Source: Streptomyces sp. MBT65
Lineage (GTDB): Bacteria > Actinomycetota > Actinomycetes > Streptomycetales > Streptomycetaceae
Length of the DNA stretch: 64,000 bases
Direction of reading: 5' to 3'
NCBI RefSeq assembly: GCF_016612545.1
Contig: NZ_JAENRY010000002.1
Coordinates: 1 to 64,000 of the forward strand
Below are positions 8,234-16,608 of the stretch, in pieces. How positions within the stretch are numbered: the stretch's first letter is position 1; every line of letters begins with the position of its first letter. The position numbers were made by a program, and so were the translations under genes. A model generated the notes under the pieces. That model was not told the origin of the DNA, searched no databases, and saw only the letters and a list, made by a program, of their open reading frames with translations.

Positions 8234-9205
8234 CTACGTCGCGAACGACAGTGTGCCGGAGGCTGTCGTATCGCCGTTCTGGGTGACCTGGAAGGCCCAG
8301 CCGTCCTCGGCCGGTTCGCATTCGACGTGGACGGGGGAGTTCCACTCGGTGAAGCGCAGGGCCTGCATGTGACAGCCGCTCAGTCGGCCGGGGGAGGCGC
8401 CCACCAGGCAGGCCGCTTGGCGGGCCGCCTCCAGCAGGACCATGCCGGGTACGTGGTCGCTGGGGTGGTCGAAGAACCGCGGGTGGCGCAGATCCGCGGG
8501 CGCCACCAGCAGAGCTCCGGCGGGGTCGCGGACCAGCATCACATCCCCGGGGGACGGGACCGACACCTCGGTGGGCGAGGGGCGCCCGTGCACGTCGTCC
8601 GGAACGGGGTCGGCGGCGGCGTTCGGGCCGCGGAACGTCTCGTACTCCTCCTCCGACAGGACCCGGACACGTCCGAAGGCCGAGCCGAACTCGCGCCCGG
8701 CGGCGGAGAGTTGGATCCGTACGCTCAGCGCGACCGGCCACGGCACGTCGTCCACGCGGCGTACGTCGAACACCTCGGCCCGGCACAGCACATCGGTGGC
8801 GCCGTAACCGACCACCGGCTCCGTGTCGTTGTCGAGCAGGAAGCCGACGTTCCTGATGACGGGCCTGCTCGTGCTCGGGGCGCCGAGGAAGCGCTGACAG
8901 ATGTACAGGCCGACCTGGCGGATGGTCTCGGCGGCCAGCATCGGGTCGTGCCGTTCGTCGGAAGCGGAACCCGAACCGCAACCGGCACCGGCACCGGCAC
9001 CGGCACCGGTACGGGACGTGGCGTACGAGCGCGGCCACTGCGCGGCGAGGAGGAAACGGTCGTCGGGCAGCGCCCGGGCGTCGGTGAGCAGGACTTCGGC
9101 GACCGCTCTGCGGTGCACGAGGGTCCGGGACACACAGCTGTCCCAGCTCAGCGTCAGGTGTTCCGGGGTGGTTTCGGGCGGTGCGAGAGAGCGTGATTCA
9201 GTCAT
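8234..9205 (-). CDS. AfsA/ScbA-like gamma-butyrolactone synthase
   Basis: A 323-residue protein with the two hotdog-like repeats of the A-factor biosynthesis family, which condense a beta-ketoacyl chain with dihydroxyacetone phosphate to start gamma-butyrolactone autoregulators. Repeat 1 contains LVHRRAVAEVLLTDARAL and DPMLAAETIRQVGLYI. Repeat 2 contains LRHPRFFDHPSDHVPGMVLLEAARQAA with the expected HVPGM(V/L)xxEAxRQ. A Gly-Ala linker of five repeats (8984-9012 in DNA) sits between the first two elements. ATG 9205 was chosen because it follows the divergent promoter gap; no clear ribosome site precedes it, so a leaderless or weakly initiated start is possible. It is divergent from an ScbR-like receptor gene, the classic scbA/scbR arrangement. 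Confidence 0.88.
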   Translation of the reverse strand: MTESRSLAPPETTPEHLTLSWDSCVSRTLVHRRAVAEVLLTDARALPDDRFLLAAQWPRSYATSRTGAGAGAGAGCGSGSASDERHDPMLAAETIRQVGLYICQRFLGAPSTSRPVIRNVGFLLDNDTEPVVGYGATDVLCRAEVFDVRRVDDVPWPVALSVRIQLSAAGREFGSAFGRVRVLSEEEYETFRGPNAAADPVPDDVHGRPSPTEVSVPSPGDVMLVRDPAGALLVAPADLRHPRFFDHPSDHVPGMVLLEAARQAACLVGASPGRLSGCHMQALRFTEWNSPVHVECEPAEDGWAFQVTQNGDTTASGTLSFAT

Positions 9206-9314
9206 AAAATAATAGAAGCTATGGTTCTCCGGCATACGTGCGGGAAACGTCGGCCTGTCGGCTAGATTCACCGGAAAAGACGATCCGGCACGCAGGACAG
9301 GGGCGACCGAGAAA
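9206..9314. promoter_or_regulatory. Divergent promoter region of the AfsA-like and ScbR-like genes
   Basis: A 109-base gap shared by two divergent genes. The part near the AfsA-like start is A/T-rich (AAAATAATAG). A stretch around 9231-9252 (CATACGTGCGGGAAACGT) loosely resembles the autoregulatory elements bound by ScbR-type receptors. The match is partial and I rate it as a candidate only. Confidence 0.35.
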
Positions 9315-9989
9315 ATGCAGGAACGTGCGGAAGTCACCCGGCGGGCTGTTCTGGCGACGGCCGCGGTGCTGTTCGAACAGCACGGGTACGTCGGTACGAG
9401 CATCAGCGACGTGGCGCGTACGAGCGGGTACACCAGCGGGGCGATCTATTTCCATTTCGGCAGTAAAGAAGGACTGGCCCGGGGCGTTCTGGAAGCCCAT
9501 TTCGCCGAATGGCCGCGCTATGTGGAGCATTGGGAATCCCGGAATGCCCCCGTTCTGGACCGGCTGGTGGGTCTGAGTCTCGCCGTGGCCCGGGAATTCC
9601 GGGACAACGTGATCGTCCGGGCCGGCAACAGACTCTGGAGCGAGCGCAGATCCATCCCCGTGTCCCTGCCCCGGCCGTTCGTCGGGTGGATCGACGCGGC
9701 TGCCCGCATGCTGACCGCCGCCACGGAAGCGGGCGAACTCGATCCCGGCGTCGATGCGGAGCGCGCCGCGCGGGTCCTCGTCTCCAGCTTCTTCGGCACC
9801 CACACCGTCTCCGACGCACTGGACGACCGCCGCAACATCGAGGACGCGGTGACCGACCTGTGGATGATGCTGCTGCCCGGGCTCCAGGCGGCGCCGGTCG
9901 ATCCGGCGAAGTGTCTGGAGGGGGCCCGGAAGCTCTTGGCGGGTACGCGGGGGCAGCCTGCGGCTGCGGTGCTTGCCCACGACGACTGA
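9315..9989 (+). CDS. ScbR/ArpA-like gamma-butyrolactone receptor (TetR family)
   Basis: TetR-family repressor of 224 residues. Residues 1-55 form the DNA-binding domain (TSISDVARTSGYTSGAIYFH). The ligand domain carries FRDNVIVRAGNRLWSE and RPFVGWIDAA. These line up with the NVVARAGVRL and the following Trp of ScbR, where the Trp helps form the butyrolactone pocket. It is divergently transcribed from the AfsA-like gene, so it probably represses that gene and itself and releases on binding the autoregulator. Start ATG 9315 has only a weak GAG upstream. A pseudo-receptor that binds antibiotics rather than butyrolactone cannot be excluded, but the pocket residues favour a true receptor. Confidence 0.87.
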   Translation: MQERAEVTRRAVLATAAVLFEQHGYVGTSISDVARTSGYTSGAIYFHFGSKEGLARGVLEAHFAEWPRYVEHWESRNAPVLDRLVGLSLAVAREFRDNVIVRAGNRLWSERRSIPVSLPRPFVGWIDAAARMLTAATEAGELDPGVDAERAARVLVSSFFGTHTVSDALDDRRNIEDAVTDLWMMLLPGLQAAPVDPAKCLEGARKLLAGTRGQPAAAVLAHDD

Positions 9990-10061
9990 CCGGCAGCCGG
10001 ACTGCCCGTGCCTCCACCACAACGCCGGAACGCCACAACGCCGCAACACCTGATCACCAGA

Positions 10062-10078
10062 TCACCGGAATCCGGTGA
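10062..10078. promoter_or_regulatory. Perfect 17-base palindrome between regulator and SDR
   Basis: TCACCGGA-A-TCCGGTGA: two 8-base arms with a single central base, lying 114 bases before the start of the broken SDR gene. The loop is too small for an RNA hairpin, so it looks like an operator for a dimeric repressor, possibly the ScbR-like protein next door. No binding is demonstrated. Confidence 0.4.
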
Positions 10079-10191
10079 GGACCGCTCACCTGTCCCGCGA
10101 CAAACCTGGACGTGCGACAACGCACAGGAACGGCAAGGGACTTCGGCACCGCCGGGCAACGCTCGGCAACGTCCGGCAAGGAGGCGGTCTC

Positions 10192-10870
10192 ATGAGCGAG
10201 CGCGTAGCAGTGGTGGTCGGTGCGGGCGGTGACGTTCCTGGCCACGGCGCTGCTGCTCGCGGACGCCGGCTTCACCGTGACGGCGGTCGACCGTACGGAG
10301 AAGGCGCTGGACGCGCTGCCCGACGGCATCCGGCGGGAAGTGGGCGACGCGACCGACCCCGCCGTGGCCAGGAACGTCATCGACCGGATCGCCACCGAGT
10401 CCGGACCTCCCGAGGTGCTGGTGAACACCCTCGGAGTGTTCCGGCCGGGAGAGGCGGTCGCCGCGGCCCCCGACGACCTGCGGCTCATGATGGACGTCAA
10501 CCTCGGAGCCGCGCTGTGGCTGAGCCAGGCCGTGGCGCCGTACATGCGCGGGCGCGGCGGAGGCGCCATCGTGCACGTGTCCGCGCGGCCGGCGAGCGAG
10601 CCGACCCTCGGTGTGGCCGCCTACAGCCTCAGCAAGGCGGCGCTCAACCACCTCGTCCGCGTTCTCGACCTGGAGCTGCGCCCGCACGGCATCCGCGTCA
10701 ACGCGGTGGCGCCGCAGCTCCTCGACACGGCCAAGAACCGGGCGATGCTCCCTCCGGAGGTGCTCGCGCACGCCGTACCGCCGGAGACGGTCGCGAACGT
10801 CATCGCCTTTCTCGTCGGCGACCTCGCGACGGACATCAGCGGCGCGATCGTGCCGGCCTACGGCGCGTAG
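10192..10870 (+). pseudogene. Frameshifted SDR oxidoreductase
   Basis: Short-chain dehydrogenase/reductase with its first turn out of frame. ATG 10192 follows a strong AGGAGG and encodes MSERVAVVVGAGGDV, the glycine-rich NAD(P) motif. The frame then drifts. The remaining SDR sequence is in another frame from about 10240: FLATALLLADAGFTVTAVDR, NVNLGAALWLSQ-like helix, catalytic AYSLSKAALNHLVR and GIRVNAVAP. One missing base near 10235-10242 accounts for it. The body has an open frame from 10220 to 10870 but would lack the cofactor motif. Position next to an AfsA/ScbR pair suggests it was the butyrolactone keto-reductase, by analogy with ScbB or BarS1. A sequencing error is the alternative explanation. 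Confidence 0.72.
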
Positions 10871-10891
10871 CCGGACAGCTCCGACGAGCCC

Positions 10892-10941
10892 CGCGCCTCA
10901 CCTCGATGCACGTCACCGTCACCCGCGCCTCACCCCGATGC
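10892..10941. repeat. Pair of 18-base direct repeats
   Basis: CGCGCCTCACCTCGATGC at 10892-10909 recurs with one mismatch at 10924-10941. They sit exactly at the truncated 5' edge of the LuxR fragment, so they may mark the deletion or duplication event that removed its front. Confidence 0.5.
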
Positions 10942-11855
10942 GCGTCCTTCGCCGGGACGCTGATCTGCGCGGGCGAGTTCGACCGGGGGAACAGTGGCTG
11001 GAGCGCGCCCGGCACGCCACCCGGTCCGAGGGCGAGCCGGGGGTTCGGCTGCTGGTGCATCTGATCTCCTCGACGGTTCCGGCGGCACGCGGCCAACACC
11101 GCGACGCGCTGGCCGAGTTGACCGCCGCCGAGCAGACGCAGACACACATGAGGGGCGAGCACGGGCTCCGGTCCCGGGTGATCGCCTGGACGGTGGCCAC
11201 CCAGGCCCGCCTCGGCATGGTCGAGGAGGCGCGGGTCACCCTCGCCGCCCTCGACGAACGGCGGGCCGCCACCGGCGAGATCCGCACCGCCGCCGCGGTG
11301 CTCCGCCTCGCCGAGCAGGACCCCGCGGCCGCCCGCCGCGAACTCGGGCCGGTCCTCGACGGCACCGCCCCCGTCACCTCCCTCCTCACCCCGATCGAGG
11401 CACGCCTCCTGGACGCGCTCGCCTGCCGCGACCTCGGCGACGAGCACGCGACAGCGACCGCCGTGGAACAGGCGCTGCACCTCGCCGAACCGGACCGGAT
11501 GATCCTGCCCTTCGCGATGACCGGCGCCTGGGAACTGCTGGAACCCCTCCAACAGCGCACCTCGCACGCCGCGTTGGTCTCCGACATCCTCGACGTCGTC
11601 CGCGGCGACACCCCGGCCGGACCGGACCGCACGGCCACGGGACCGACCGAACACCTCAGCCCGAGCGAACTGCGCGTCCTGCGCTACCTCCCGACGAACC
11701 TCACCCGCCCCGAGATCGCCACCGAACTGTCCGTGTCGCTCAACACCGTCAACACCCACATCCGGCGGATCTACGCCAAGCTCGGCGCCGGCGACCGCTC
11801 CTCGGCGGTCCAGCGCGGCCGTGAGCTGCGCCTCCTGTCGAACGGCCGGGGCTGA
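10906..11855 (+). pseudogene. C-terminal fragment of a large LuxR/MalT-type regulator
   Basis: The end of this frame is a LuxR-type HTH: LSPSELRVLRYLPTNLT, then RPEIATELSVSLNTVNTH and IRRIYAKLGAGDR. Upstream is TPR-like helical sequence typical of LAL/MalT regulators, which are normally 700-950 residues with an N-terminal ATPase. Here only about 310 residues remain and the ATPase is absent. In addition, CASFAGTLICAGEFDRG is in one frame and EQWLERARHA continues in the next. A G-run of five at 10985-10989 that needs six bases explains the shift. It might still make a short DNA-binding protein from an internal start (ATG 10938), but a degraded gene is more likely. Confidence 0.65.
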
Positions 11856-11918
11856 AAGCCGCACGATCACCGGATCCCGGCGACGCGGCCTCACCTGTCC
11901 GCCCGCGACCATGGGGCC

Positions 11919-12167
11919 ATGGGTGATGACCCCGTCCTGTACCAGATACGGGTCTACGGCCACCTCGGCCCCACCCTGCTGATGGCGTTCCCGGCGTTCG
12001 CGCCCGAGCAGCAGGGCACCGAAACCGTGCTCACGGGGCTGCTGCCGGACGCCTCGGCGCTGTACGGCGTCCTCTCCGAGATGGAGGGGCTCGGCCTGGA
12101 TCTCCTCGAAGTCCGCAGAGTGAGTGCGCGCCCGAACCCGTTCCCACCCAAGGGAGATGCTCCGTGA
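11919..12167 (+). CDS. Small conserved actinobacterial protein
   Basis: An 82-residue protein without a domain name that I can assign. It resembles a recurrent short actinobacterial protein with the wording YQIRVxGHLGPTLLxAFP near the start and ALYGVLSEMEGLGLDLLEVRR near the end, which suggests a compact alpha/beta fold. The last bases overlap the esterase start that follows (ATG region 12164), giving translational coupling. Its function may lie with that esterase. Start ATG 11919 is the only reasonable one. Confidence 0.65.
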   Translation: MGDDPVLYQIRVYGHLGPTLLMAFPAFAPEQQGTETVLTGLLPDASALYGVLSEMEGLGLDLLEVRRVSARPNPFPPKGDAP

Positions 12168-13057
12168 GCACCGAGCAGCAACAGACCCTCGACGCGATCC
12201 TGCGCCAGTCCGCCTTCCCCGTCGGCAGCACCGTCGACGAACAGCGGCTCCAGCTCGGCAAGTTGACGTCGGCGCAGCCGCTGCCCCCCGAAATCACCCT
12301 GACATCACGCACGTTGGGCGGTGTGCCGGTCGCCGAGATCACGGTCGACGGCGTCGAACCCCGGCACGTCGTCCTGTACTTCCACGGCGGCGTCTACGTC
12401 CTGGGCGACGCGGCCGGTGCCGCCGGACTGGCCTCCCAGGTCGGCCGGCGGACCGCCGCCAAGGCCTACTCCGTCGACTACCGGCTCGCGCCCGAACACC
12501 CCTATCCCGCTGCCGTGGACGACGCGTTGGCCGCCTACGAAGCCCTCCTCCAAGAAGGCGTCGCCCCCTCGGACATCGTCCTCGCGGGCGAGTCGGCAGG
12601 CGGCGGCCTCGTCGTCGCCACCCTCGTCAACGCCCGCGACCACGGGCTGCCCCTGCCGGCCGCGGCCTACGTCATGTCGCCGTACTCCGACCTCACCCTC
12701 GCCGGGGCGAGCATCGACACCAAGGGACCCGCCGACCCGCTGCTCTCCCGGGAACTCCTCGAACCCCGGATCACCGACTACACGGCGGGACAAGACCCTT
12801 CGCTCCCGCTGATCAGCCCCGTCTTCGCCGACCTCACGGGCCTGCCGCCCCTCCTCATCCAAGTCGGCAGCCACGAGGTCCTCCTCGACGACGCCGTACG
12901 CCTCGCCCAACAGGCCGCCGCCGCGGACGTGTCGGTCACCCTGGAGGTCACCCCTGGGGTGCCGCACGTCTTCCAGGCCTACGGCTTCCTCCTCGACGAA
13001 GCGACCGACGCGCTCGACAGGGCCGGGGAGTTCTTGAGAGCGCGGCTGCACGCGTGA
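12164..13057 (+). CDS. HSL-family alpha/beta-hydrolase (esterase), copy 1
   Basis: A 297-residue cytoplasmic esterase of the hormone-sensitive-lipase group. Visible elements in order: the oxyanion loop YFHGGVYVLG (HGG), VDYRLAPEHPYPAAVDD, the nucleophile elbow GESAGGGL, an acid residue in HEVLLDDAVRL, and the catalytic His in GVPHVFQAYGF. The native substrate is unknown; this family cleaves short-chain acyl esters. It overlaps the 82-residue gene upstream. A clear paralogue with the same layout lies at 14727-15653, so the pair arose by duplication. Confidence 0.88.
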   Translation: MSTEQQQTLDAILRQSAFPVGSTVDEQRLQLGKLTSAQPLPPEITLTSRTLGGVPVAEITVDGVEPRHVVLYFHGGVYVLGDAAGAAGLASQVGRRTAAKAYSVDYRLAPEHPYPAAVDDALAAYEALLQEGVAPSDIVLAGESAGGGLVVATLVNARDHGLPLPAAAYVMSPYSDLTLAGASIDTKGPADPLLSRELLEPRITDYTAGQDPSLPLISPVFADLTGLPPLLIQVGSHEVLLDDAVRLAQQAAAADVSVTLEVTPGVPHVFQAYGFLLDEATDALDRAGEFLRARLHA

Positions 13058-13113
13058 CCTCAAGTCCCTTGCCCCTGAGGTCTGTTCGCCAACACCGTTC
13101 GCATGAGGAGAAG

Positions 13114-13383
13114 ATGACGCCCGGCGAAGCGGTCACCGACGACGAATCGCTGTCCCGGATCATCGCCGCGAACCCGGCCATCTACGGCCACCCCACCTCC
13201 ACGGCACCGATGGGCGGCCCCGGAGACCCCTCGGCCGTCGTGGATTCCGTCGGTGCTGTCAAGGGAGTGGAGGGTCTGCGGGTGGTCGACGCGTCGATCA
13301 TCCCCGAGGTCCCCTCGTCGACCACGAACGTCACCGTCATCATGGTGGCGGAACACATCTACCGGCGCGTCTACGGCAGTTGA
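13114..13383 (+). pseudogene. GMC oxidoreductase C-terminal stub
   Basis: An 89-residue open frame that encodes only the end of a GMC (glucose-methanol-choline) FAD oxidoreductase. It holds the substrate-domain end HPTSTAPMG with its conserved His, followed by GLRVVDASIIPEVPSST and NVTVIMVAEHIY. Full-length members have over 500 residues, and the FAD-binding half is absent. It has a ribosome site (GAGGAG) before ATG 13114 and could be translated, but the product cannot bind FAD. I read it as a deletion remnant. Confidence 0.75.
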
Positions 13384-13393
13384 CCTCGGAGGC

Positions 13394-14056
13394 TCAGTCC
13401 GCCGGGCCCTGCTGCGCGGAGCGGGTACGCCGCGCGTCGACCACCGTGTCGGCGACCGGCACCACGATCCAGCACACGTACGCCCAGTGCGTGACGAGCG
13501 AGACCGGGATCGAGAGCAGGAAGCCCAGCGCGACCATGCCGATGCGCCGGATGGACCGGGTGAAGACCTCGGGCGGTGCGCCGACACGGTGGAGGTGGTC
13601 GCGGCGGACCTCGCGGACCATCAGGATGAACAGGAGACAGGACGCGAACTGCACGGCGGCGTAGAAGACGAACCGGGCCTGGAACGCTCCCTCGCCGCCG
13701 ATCACGTCCGTCGCGAACGGGGTGATCACCAGCGTGAGCAGCCAGTACATGGTCAGGGACGTCAAGCGGCTGTTGGTCGCCGTGACATAGCGGAACACCC
13801 GGTGGTGCGAGCGCCAGTGCGCGGCGATCACCACGAAACTGATCATGAACGCCAGGTAGCTCTCACAGTGCGACGTGGCCGAGTGCCACAACTCGGAGTT
13901 GGTCGACCCCTCCGGCACCGGCAGTTCCAGAGCCAGCAGCGTGAGCGCGATGGCGACCACCGCGTCCCCGAAGAACGTGAGCCGGTCACCGGAGACCGCC
14001 CGGATCTCCATTTCCTCGTCCTCGGAAGGCAGTTGTCGATCGGTCGAGACATCCAT
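13394..14056 (-). CDS. TMEM175-family membrane protein (putative K+ channel)
   Basis: About 220 residues with several hydrophobic segments and the family signature at residues about 24-47: DRLTFFGDAVVAIALTLL then ELPVP. The usual bacterial TMEM175 motif is RxxxFSDAV; here the Ser is Gly (FFGDAV). Bacterial TMEM175 proteins form tetrameric potassium-permeable channels in the plasma membrane. Further hydrophobic spans follow (YLAFMISFVVIAAHW, LTMYWLLTLVITPFA, FVFYAAVQFASCLLF, GMVALGFLLSIPVSLV). I use ATG 14056; a GTG six codons earlier is possible and neither has a good ribosome site. It is convergent with the GMC stub. Confidence 0.8.
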   Translation of the reverse strand: MDVSTDRQLPSEDEEMEIRAVSGDRLTFFGDAVVAIALTLLALELPVPEGSTNSELWHSATSHCESYLAFMISFVVIAAHWRSHHRVFRYVTATNSRLTSLTMYWLLTLVITPFATDVIGGEGAFQARFVFYAAVQFASCLLFILMVREVRRDHLHRVGAPPEVFTRSIRRIGMVALGFLLSIPVSLVTHWAYVCWIVVPVADTVVDARRTRSAQQGPAD

Positions 14057-14203
14057 GGCAGCAGAGAATGCCACACGCGGTGGGGAGTGGTACTGCTGGT
14101 CCTACCCAGACGGCTGGCGACCGGCGGGTGCGGAAGCGGATCATGGGAAGGGCAGGGCACGGCCCCGACCGGAGACCGCTGATCGCGCAGAACGGACCGC
14201 CAC

Positions 14204-14671
14204 ATGACCATGGCCTATCTCGCACAGCCAGAGCAGCAGCAGAAACTCGAATGGCTCGACGGCGGCGAGTTCGCCGTCCTCCTGGACGCCGCGGCCACGG
14301 GCGGACAGCTGACCGTGGGACGGTTCTCCGTCGCCAAGGGCGAGGCCCCGCCGTACCACAAGCACACCCGTGAGGACGAGGTCTTCATGCTCATCAAGGG
14401 GAGTGCGCTGCTGTGGTGCGACGACGAGGAGATGGAGATGTCGGAGGGCGGCATCGTCTTCCTGCCGCGGAACGTGCCGCACGGCTACCGGATCACCTCC
14501 GACACGGCCGACCTGCTGATGATCTGCACGCCCGGCGGCATCGAGGGCATGTTCCGGCACGCGGGACGTGACCTCACGACCCCGCGTCCCGAGGGCTTCG
14601 AGATCTCGCGGGACATCATGGCCGAGGCCGCCGACCTGTACGGCCAGGTCATCGTCGGCCCGCCCCGCTGA
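14204..14671 (+). CDS. Cupin-domain protein
   Basis: A single beta-barrel cupin of 155 residues. The metal-binding motifs are PYHKHTREDEVFMLIKG (H, H, E) and LPRNVPHGYRI (second-motif His). The closest general type is the quercetinase-like bicupin/monocupin group, but its substrate is not evident and it could be a ligand-binding protein. It lies 55 bases before the second HSL-type esterase on the same strand, so the two may form a small operon. Confidence 0.85.
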   Translation: MTMAYLAQPEQQQKLEWLDGGEFAVLLDAAATGGQLTVGRFSVAKGEAPPYHKHTREDEVFMLIKGSALLWCDDEEMEMSEGGIVFLPRNVPHGYRITSDTADLLMICTPGGIEGMFRHAGRDLTTPRPEGFEISRDIMAEAADLYGQVIVGPPR

Positions 14672-14726
14672 CCGACCGCGGGCCCACCACTCCACCGCAC
14701 CGACCGGAACCACGAAAGGCACCACC

Positions 14727-15653
14727 ATGTCCCGGCAACAGCGCCAGGCCCTCGACGAGATGCTGCGGCACGGCCCGCTCGACCTCGGCGGGGACGTCGC
14801 CGAACAGCGCGCCCTCTTCCACGACATGATGACGTCCATCCCGCTGCCGCCCGACGTCTCGACCACCGAGGGCGAACTGGGCGGCGTACCGGTCGTCACC
14901 GTCGAGACGCCGGCGACCGACCCGGAAGCCGTCCTGCTGTACCTGCACGGTGGCGCGTACGTCATCGGTTCCGCGGCCGACGCGGCGGGTCTTGCCTCCG
15001 AGGTGTCCCGGCGCACCGGTGCGCGCGCCGTCTGCGTCGACTACCGGCTGGCACCCGAGCACCCGTTCCCCGCGGCCGTCGACGACGCCCTCGCCGTGTA
15101 CCGGGCCCTGCTGGACGACGGCGTGCCCAGTTCCGCCATCGCCTTCGTCGGTGAGTCCGCGGGCGGCGGGCTCGTCGCCGCGACGCTGGTCGCCGCCAAG
15201 GACGCGGGGCTGCCCCAGCCCGCCTCGGCCGCGGTCTTCTCCCCGTGGGCCGACCTGAGCGTGTCCGGCGACAGCGCGAAGAGCAAGGCCGACGCCGACG
15301 CCTCCCTCACCCCGGAAGGCCTGCGCACCCGCGCCCGCGACTATCTCGGCGACACGGACCCCACCGACCCGCACGCCAGCCCCGTCTTCGCCGAACTGAC
15401 CGGCCTCGCGCCCCTGTTCATCCAGGTCGGCTCCTACGAGATCCTCCTGGACGACGCCGTACGGCTGGCCGCGCGCGCCGCCGAGCACGACGTCCACGTC
15501 GAACTCCAGGTCTGGCCCCAAGTACCTCACGTCTTCCAGGAGTTCGCCGCGATGCTCGACGAGGGCGCCGCCGCGCTCGACGCCGCCGGCGCGTTCATCC
15601 GGGCCCGGTGGGCCGACGCGGACACATCCGACGGGGACGCGTCCGGCGAGTAA
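14727..15653 (+). CDS. HSL-family alpha/beta-hydrolase (esterase), copy 2
   Basis: A 308-residue paralogue of the esterase at 12164. Elements: LYLHGGAYVIG (oxyanion loop), VDYRLAPEHPFPAAVDD, nucleophile in GESAGGGL, acid residue in YEILLDDAVRLAARA, and catalytic His in QVPHVFQEF. The ATG at 14727 has AAAGG upstream. A short acidic tail (DTSDGDASGE) is unlike copy 1. It probably hydrolyses a short acyl ester. The spacing from the cupin gene suggests co-transcription. Confidence 0.88.
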   Translation: MSRQQRQALDEMLRHGPLDLGGDVAEQRALFHDMMTSIPLPPDVSTTEGELGGVPVVTVETPATDPEAVLLYLHGGAYVIGSAADAAGLASEVSRRTGARAVCVDYRLAPEHPFPAAVDDALAVYRALLDDGVPSSAIAFVGESAGGGLVAATLVAAKDAGLPQPASAAVFSPWADLSVSGDSAKSKADADASLTPEGLRTRARDYLGDTDPTDPHASPVFAELTGLAPLFIQVGSYEILLDDAVRLAARAAEHDVHVELQVWPQVPHVFQEFAAMLDEGAAALDAAGAFIRARWADADTSDGDASGE

Positions 15654-15717
15654 AGACTCCGCCGTCCGGCGGCTGAACGGCCGTGTGCGGCGCGCCAGTT
15701 GAACGACAATGTGCTCC

Positions 15718-16608
15718 ATGGCTACGACGAACCACTTCGGCATCGCGCTGCGGGGGTGGCGCGAGCGGGTGTCGCCGCAGGACAGCGGGCTGGAGGCGGG
15801 CGGGGACCGGCGCATTCCCGGGCTGCGCCGAGAGGAACTGGCCGGGCTGGCCGGCCTGTCGGTCGACTACGTGGTCCGGCTGGAACAGGGCCGCGCCCGC
15901 AACCCCTCGGTCCAGGTCGTCACCGCGCTGGCGAGGGCGCTGCGACTCGAACCGTCCGAGCGTGACCATCTGTTCCGCTGCGCGCACCTCGCACCGCCCT
16001 CGGCCGGGAACGTGTCCCGGCAGGTGCCCGCGAGAGTGCACCGGCTGGTGGGCCAACTCGCGGGCAACCCGACCGCGGTGTTCGCCGCCGACTGGACCCT
16101 CGTCGGCTGGAACGGCATGTGGTCCGAGGCGATCGGTGATCCCCGTACGTACGGCTGGGTCGAGCGCAGTCTCGTGGCCGGCATGTTCCGGCCGAGGAGC
16201 GTACGGGGGCGGGCACCGATCGCGGCCTGGCCGGTCCGGTCCTGGGCGGGCGACGAGGTCGAGGAGGAGGACCTCGTCGCCGACCTGCGGGTGACGGCCG
16301 CCGCCCACCCCCACGACGCACGGCTCGCCGCCTTCGTCGACCGCATGCTGCACGACAGCCCGCGCTTCGCCCATCTGTGGTCCAACGGCACCGCACGCAC
16401 CCATGTCGGCGACCGCAAGACCGTCGAACACCCCCGGGTGGGCGACCTCGACCTCGATCTCGACGTCGTGATGGCCGCCGGCACCGACCTCAGGATCGTC
16501 ACGTACACGGCGGCCACCGGGACGACCGACGCGGAGAAGCTGGACGCCCTGCGGGCCACCTGTCCGCCGCAGACCCGCGCCATGTCGCGTACGAGCGGTC
16601 CGAGTTGA
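15718..16608 (+). CDS. XRE regulator with MmyB-like ligand domain
   Basis: A 296-residue transcription regulator common in actinomycetes. Residues about 5-75 are an XRE helix-turn-helix, including GLRREELAGLAGLSVDYVVR and RLEQGR. Residues about 105-280 are the MmyB-like PAS-type ligand domain, with AADWTLVGWNGMW and a long acidic mid-section. MmyB-type proteins are thought to bind a fatty acid-like ligand. ATG 15718 (MATTNHFG) matches family starts better than the ATG nine bases earlier. It follows the esterase by 64 bases and may control that neighbourhood. Confidence 0.87.
   Translation: MATTNHFGIALRGWRERVSPQDSGLEAGGDRRIPGLRREELAGLAGLSVDYVVRLEQGRARNPSVQVVTALARALRLEPSERDHLFRCAHLAPPSAGNVSRQVPARVHRLVGQLAGNPTAVFAADWTLVGWNGMWSEAIGDPRTYGWVERSLVAGMFRPRSVRGRAPIAAWPVRSWAGDEVEEEDLVADLRVTAAAHPHDARLAAFVDRMLHDSPRFAHLWSNGTARTHVGDRKTVEHPRVGDLDLDLDVVMAAGTDLRIVTYTAATGTTDAEKLDALRATCPPQTRAMSRTSGPS

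Noticed and set aside
9231-9252. Definite ScbR operator in the divergent gap
   Set aside because: The match to the autoregulatory element is partial. It is kept only as a candidate in the gap entry.
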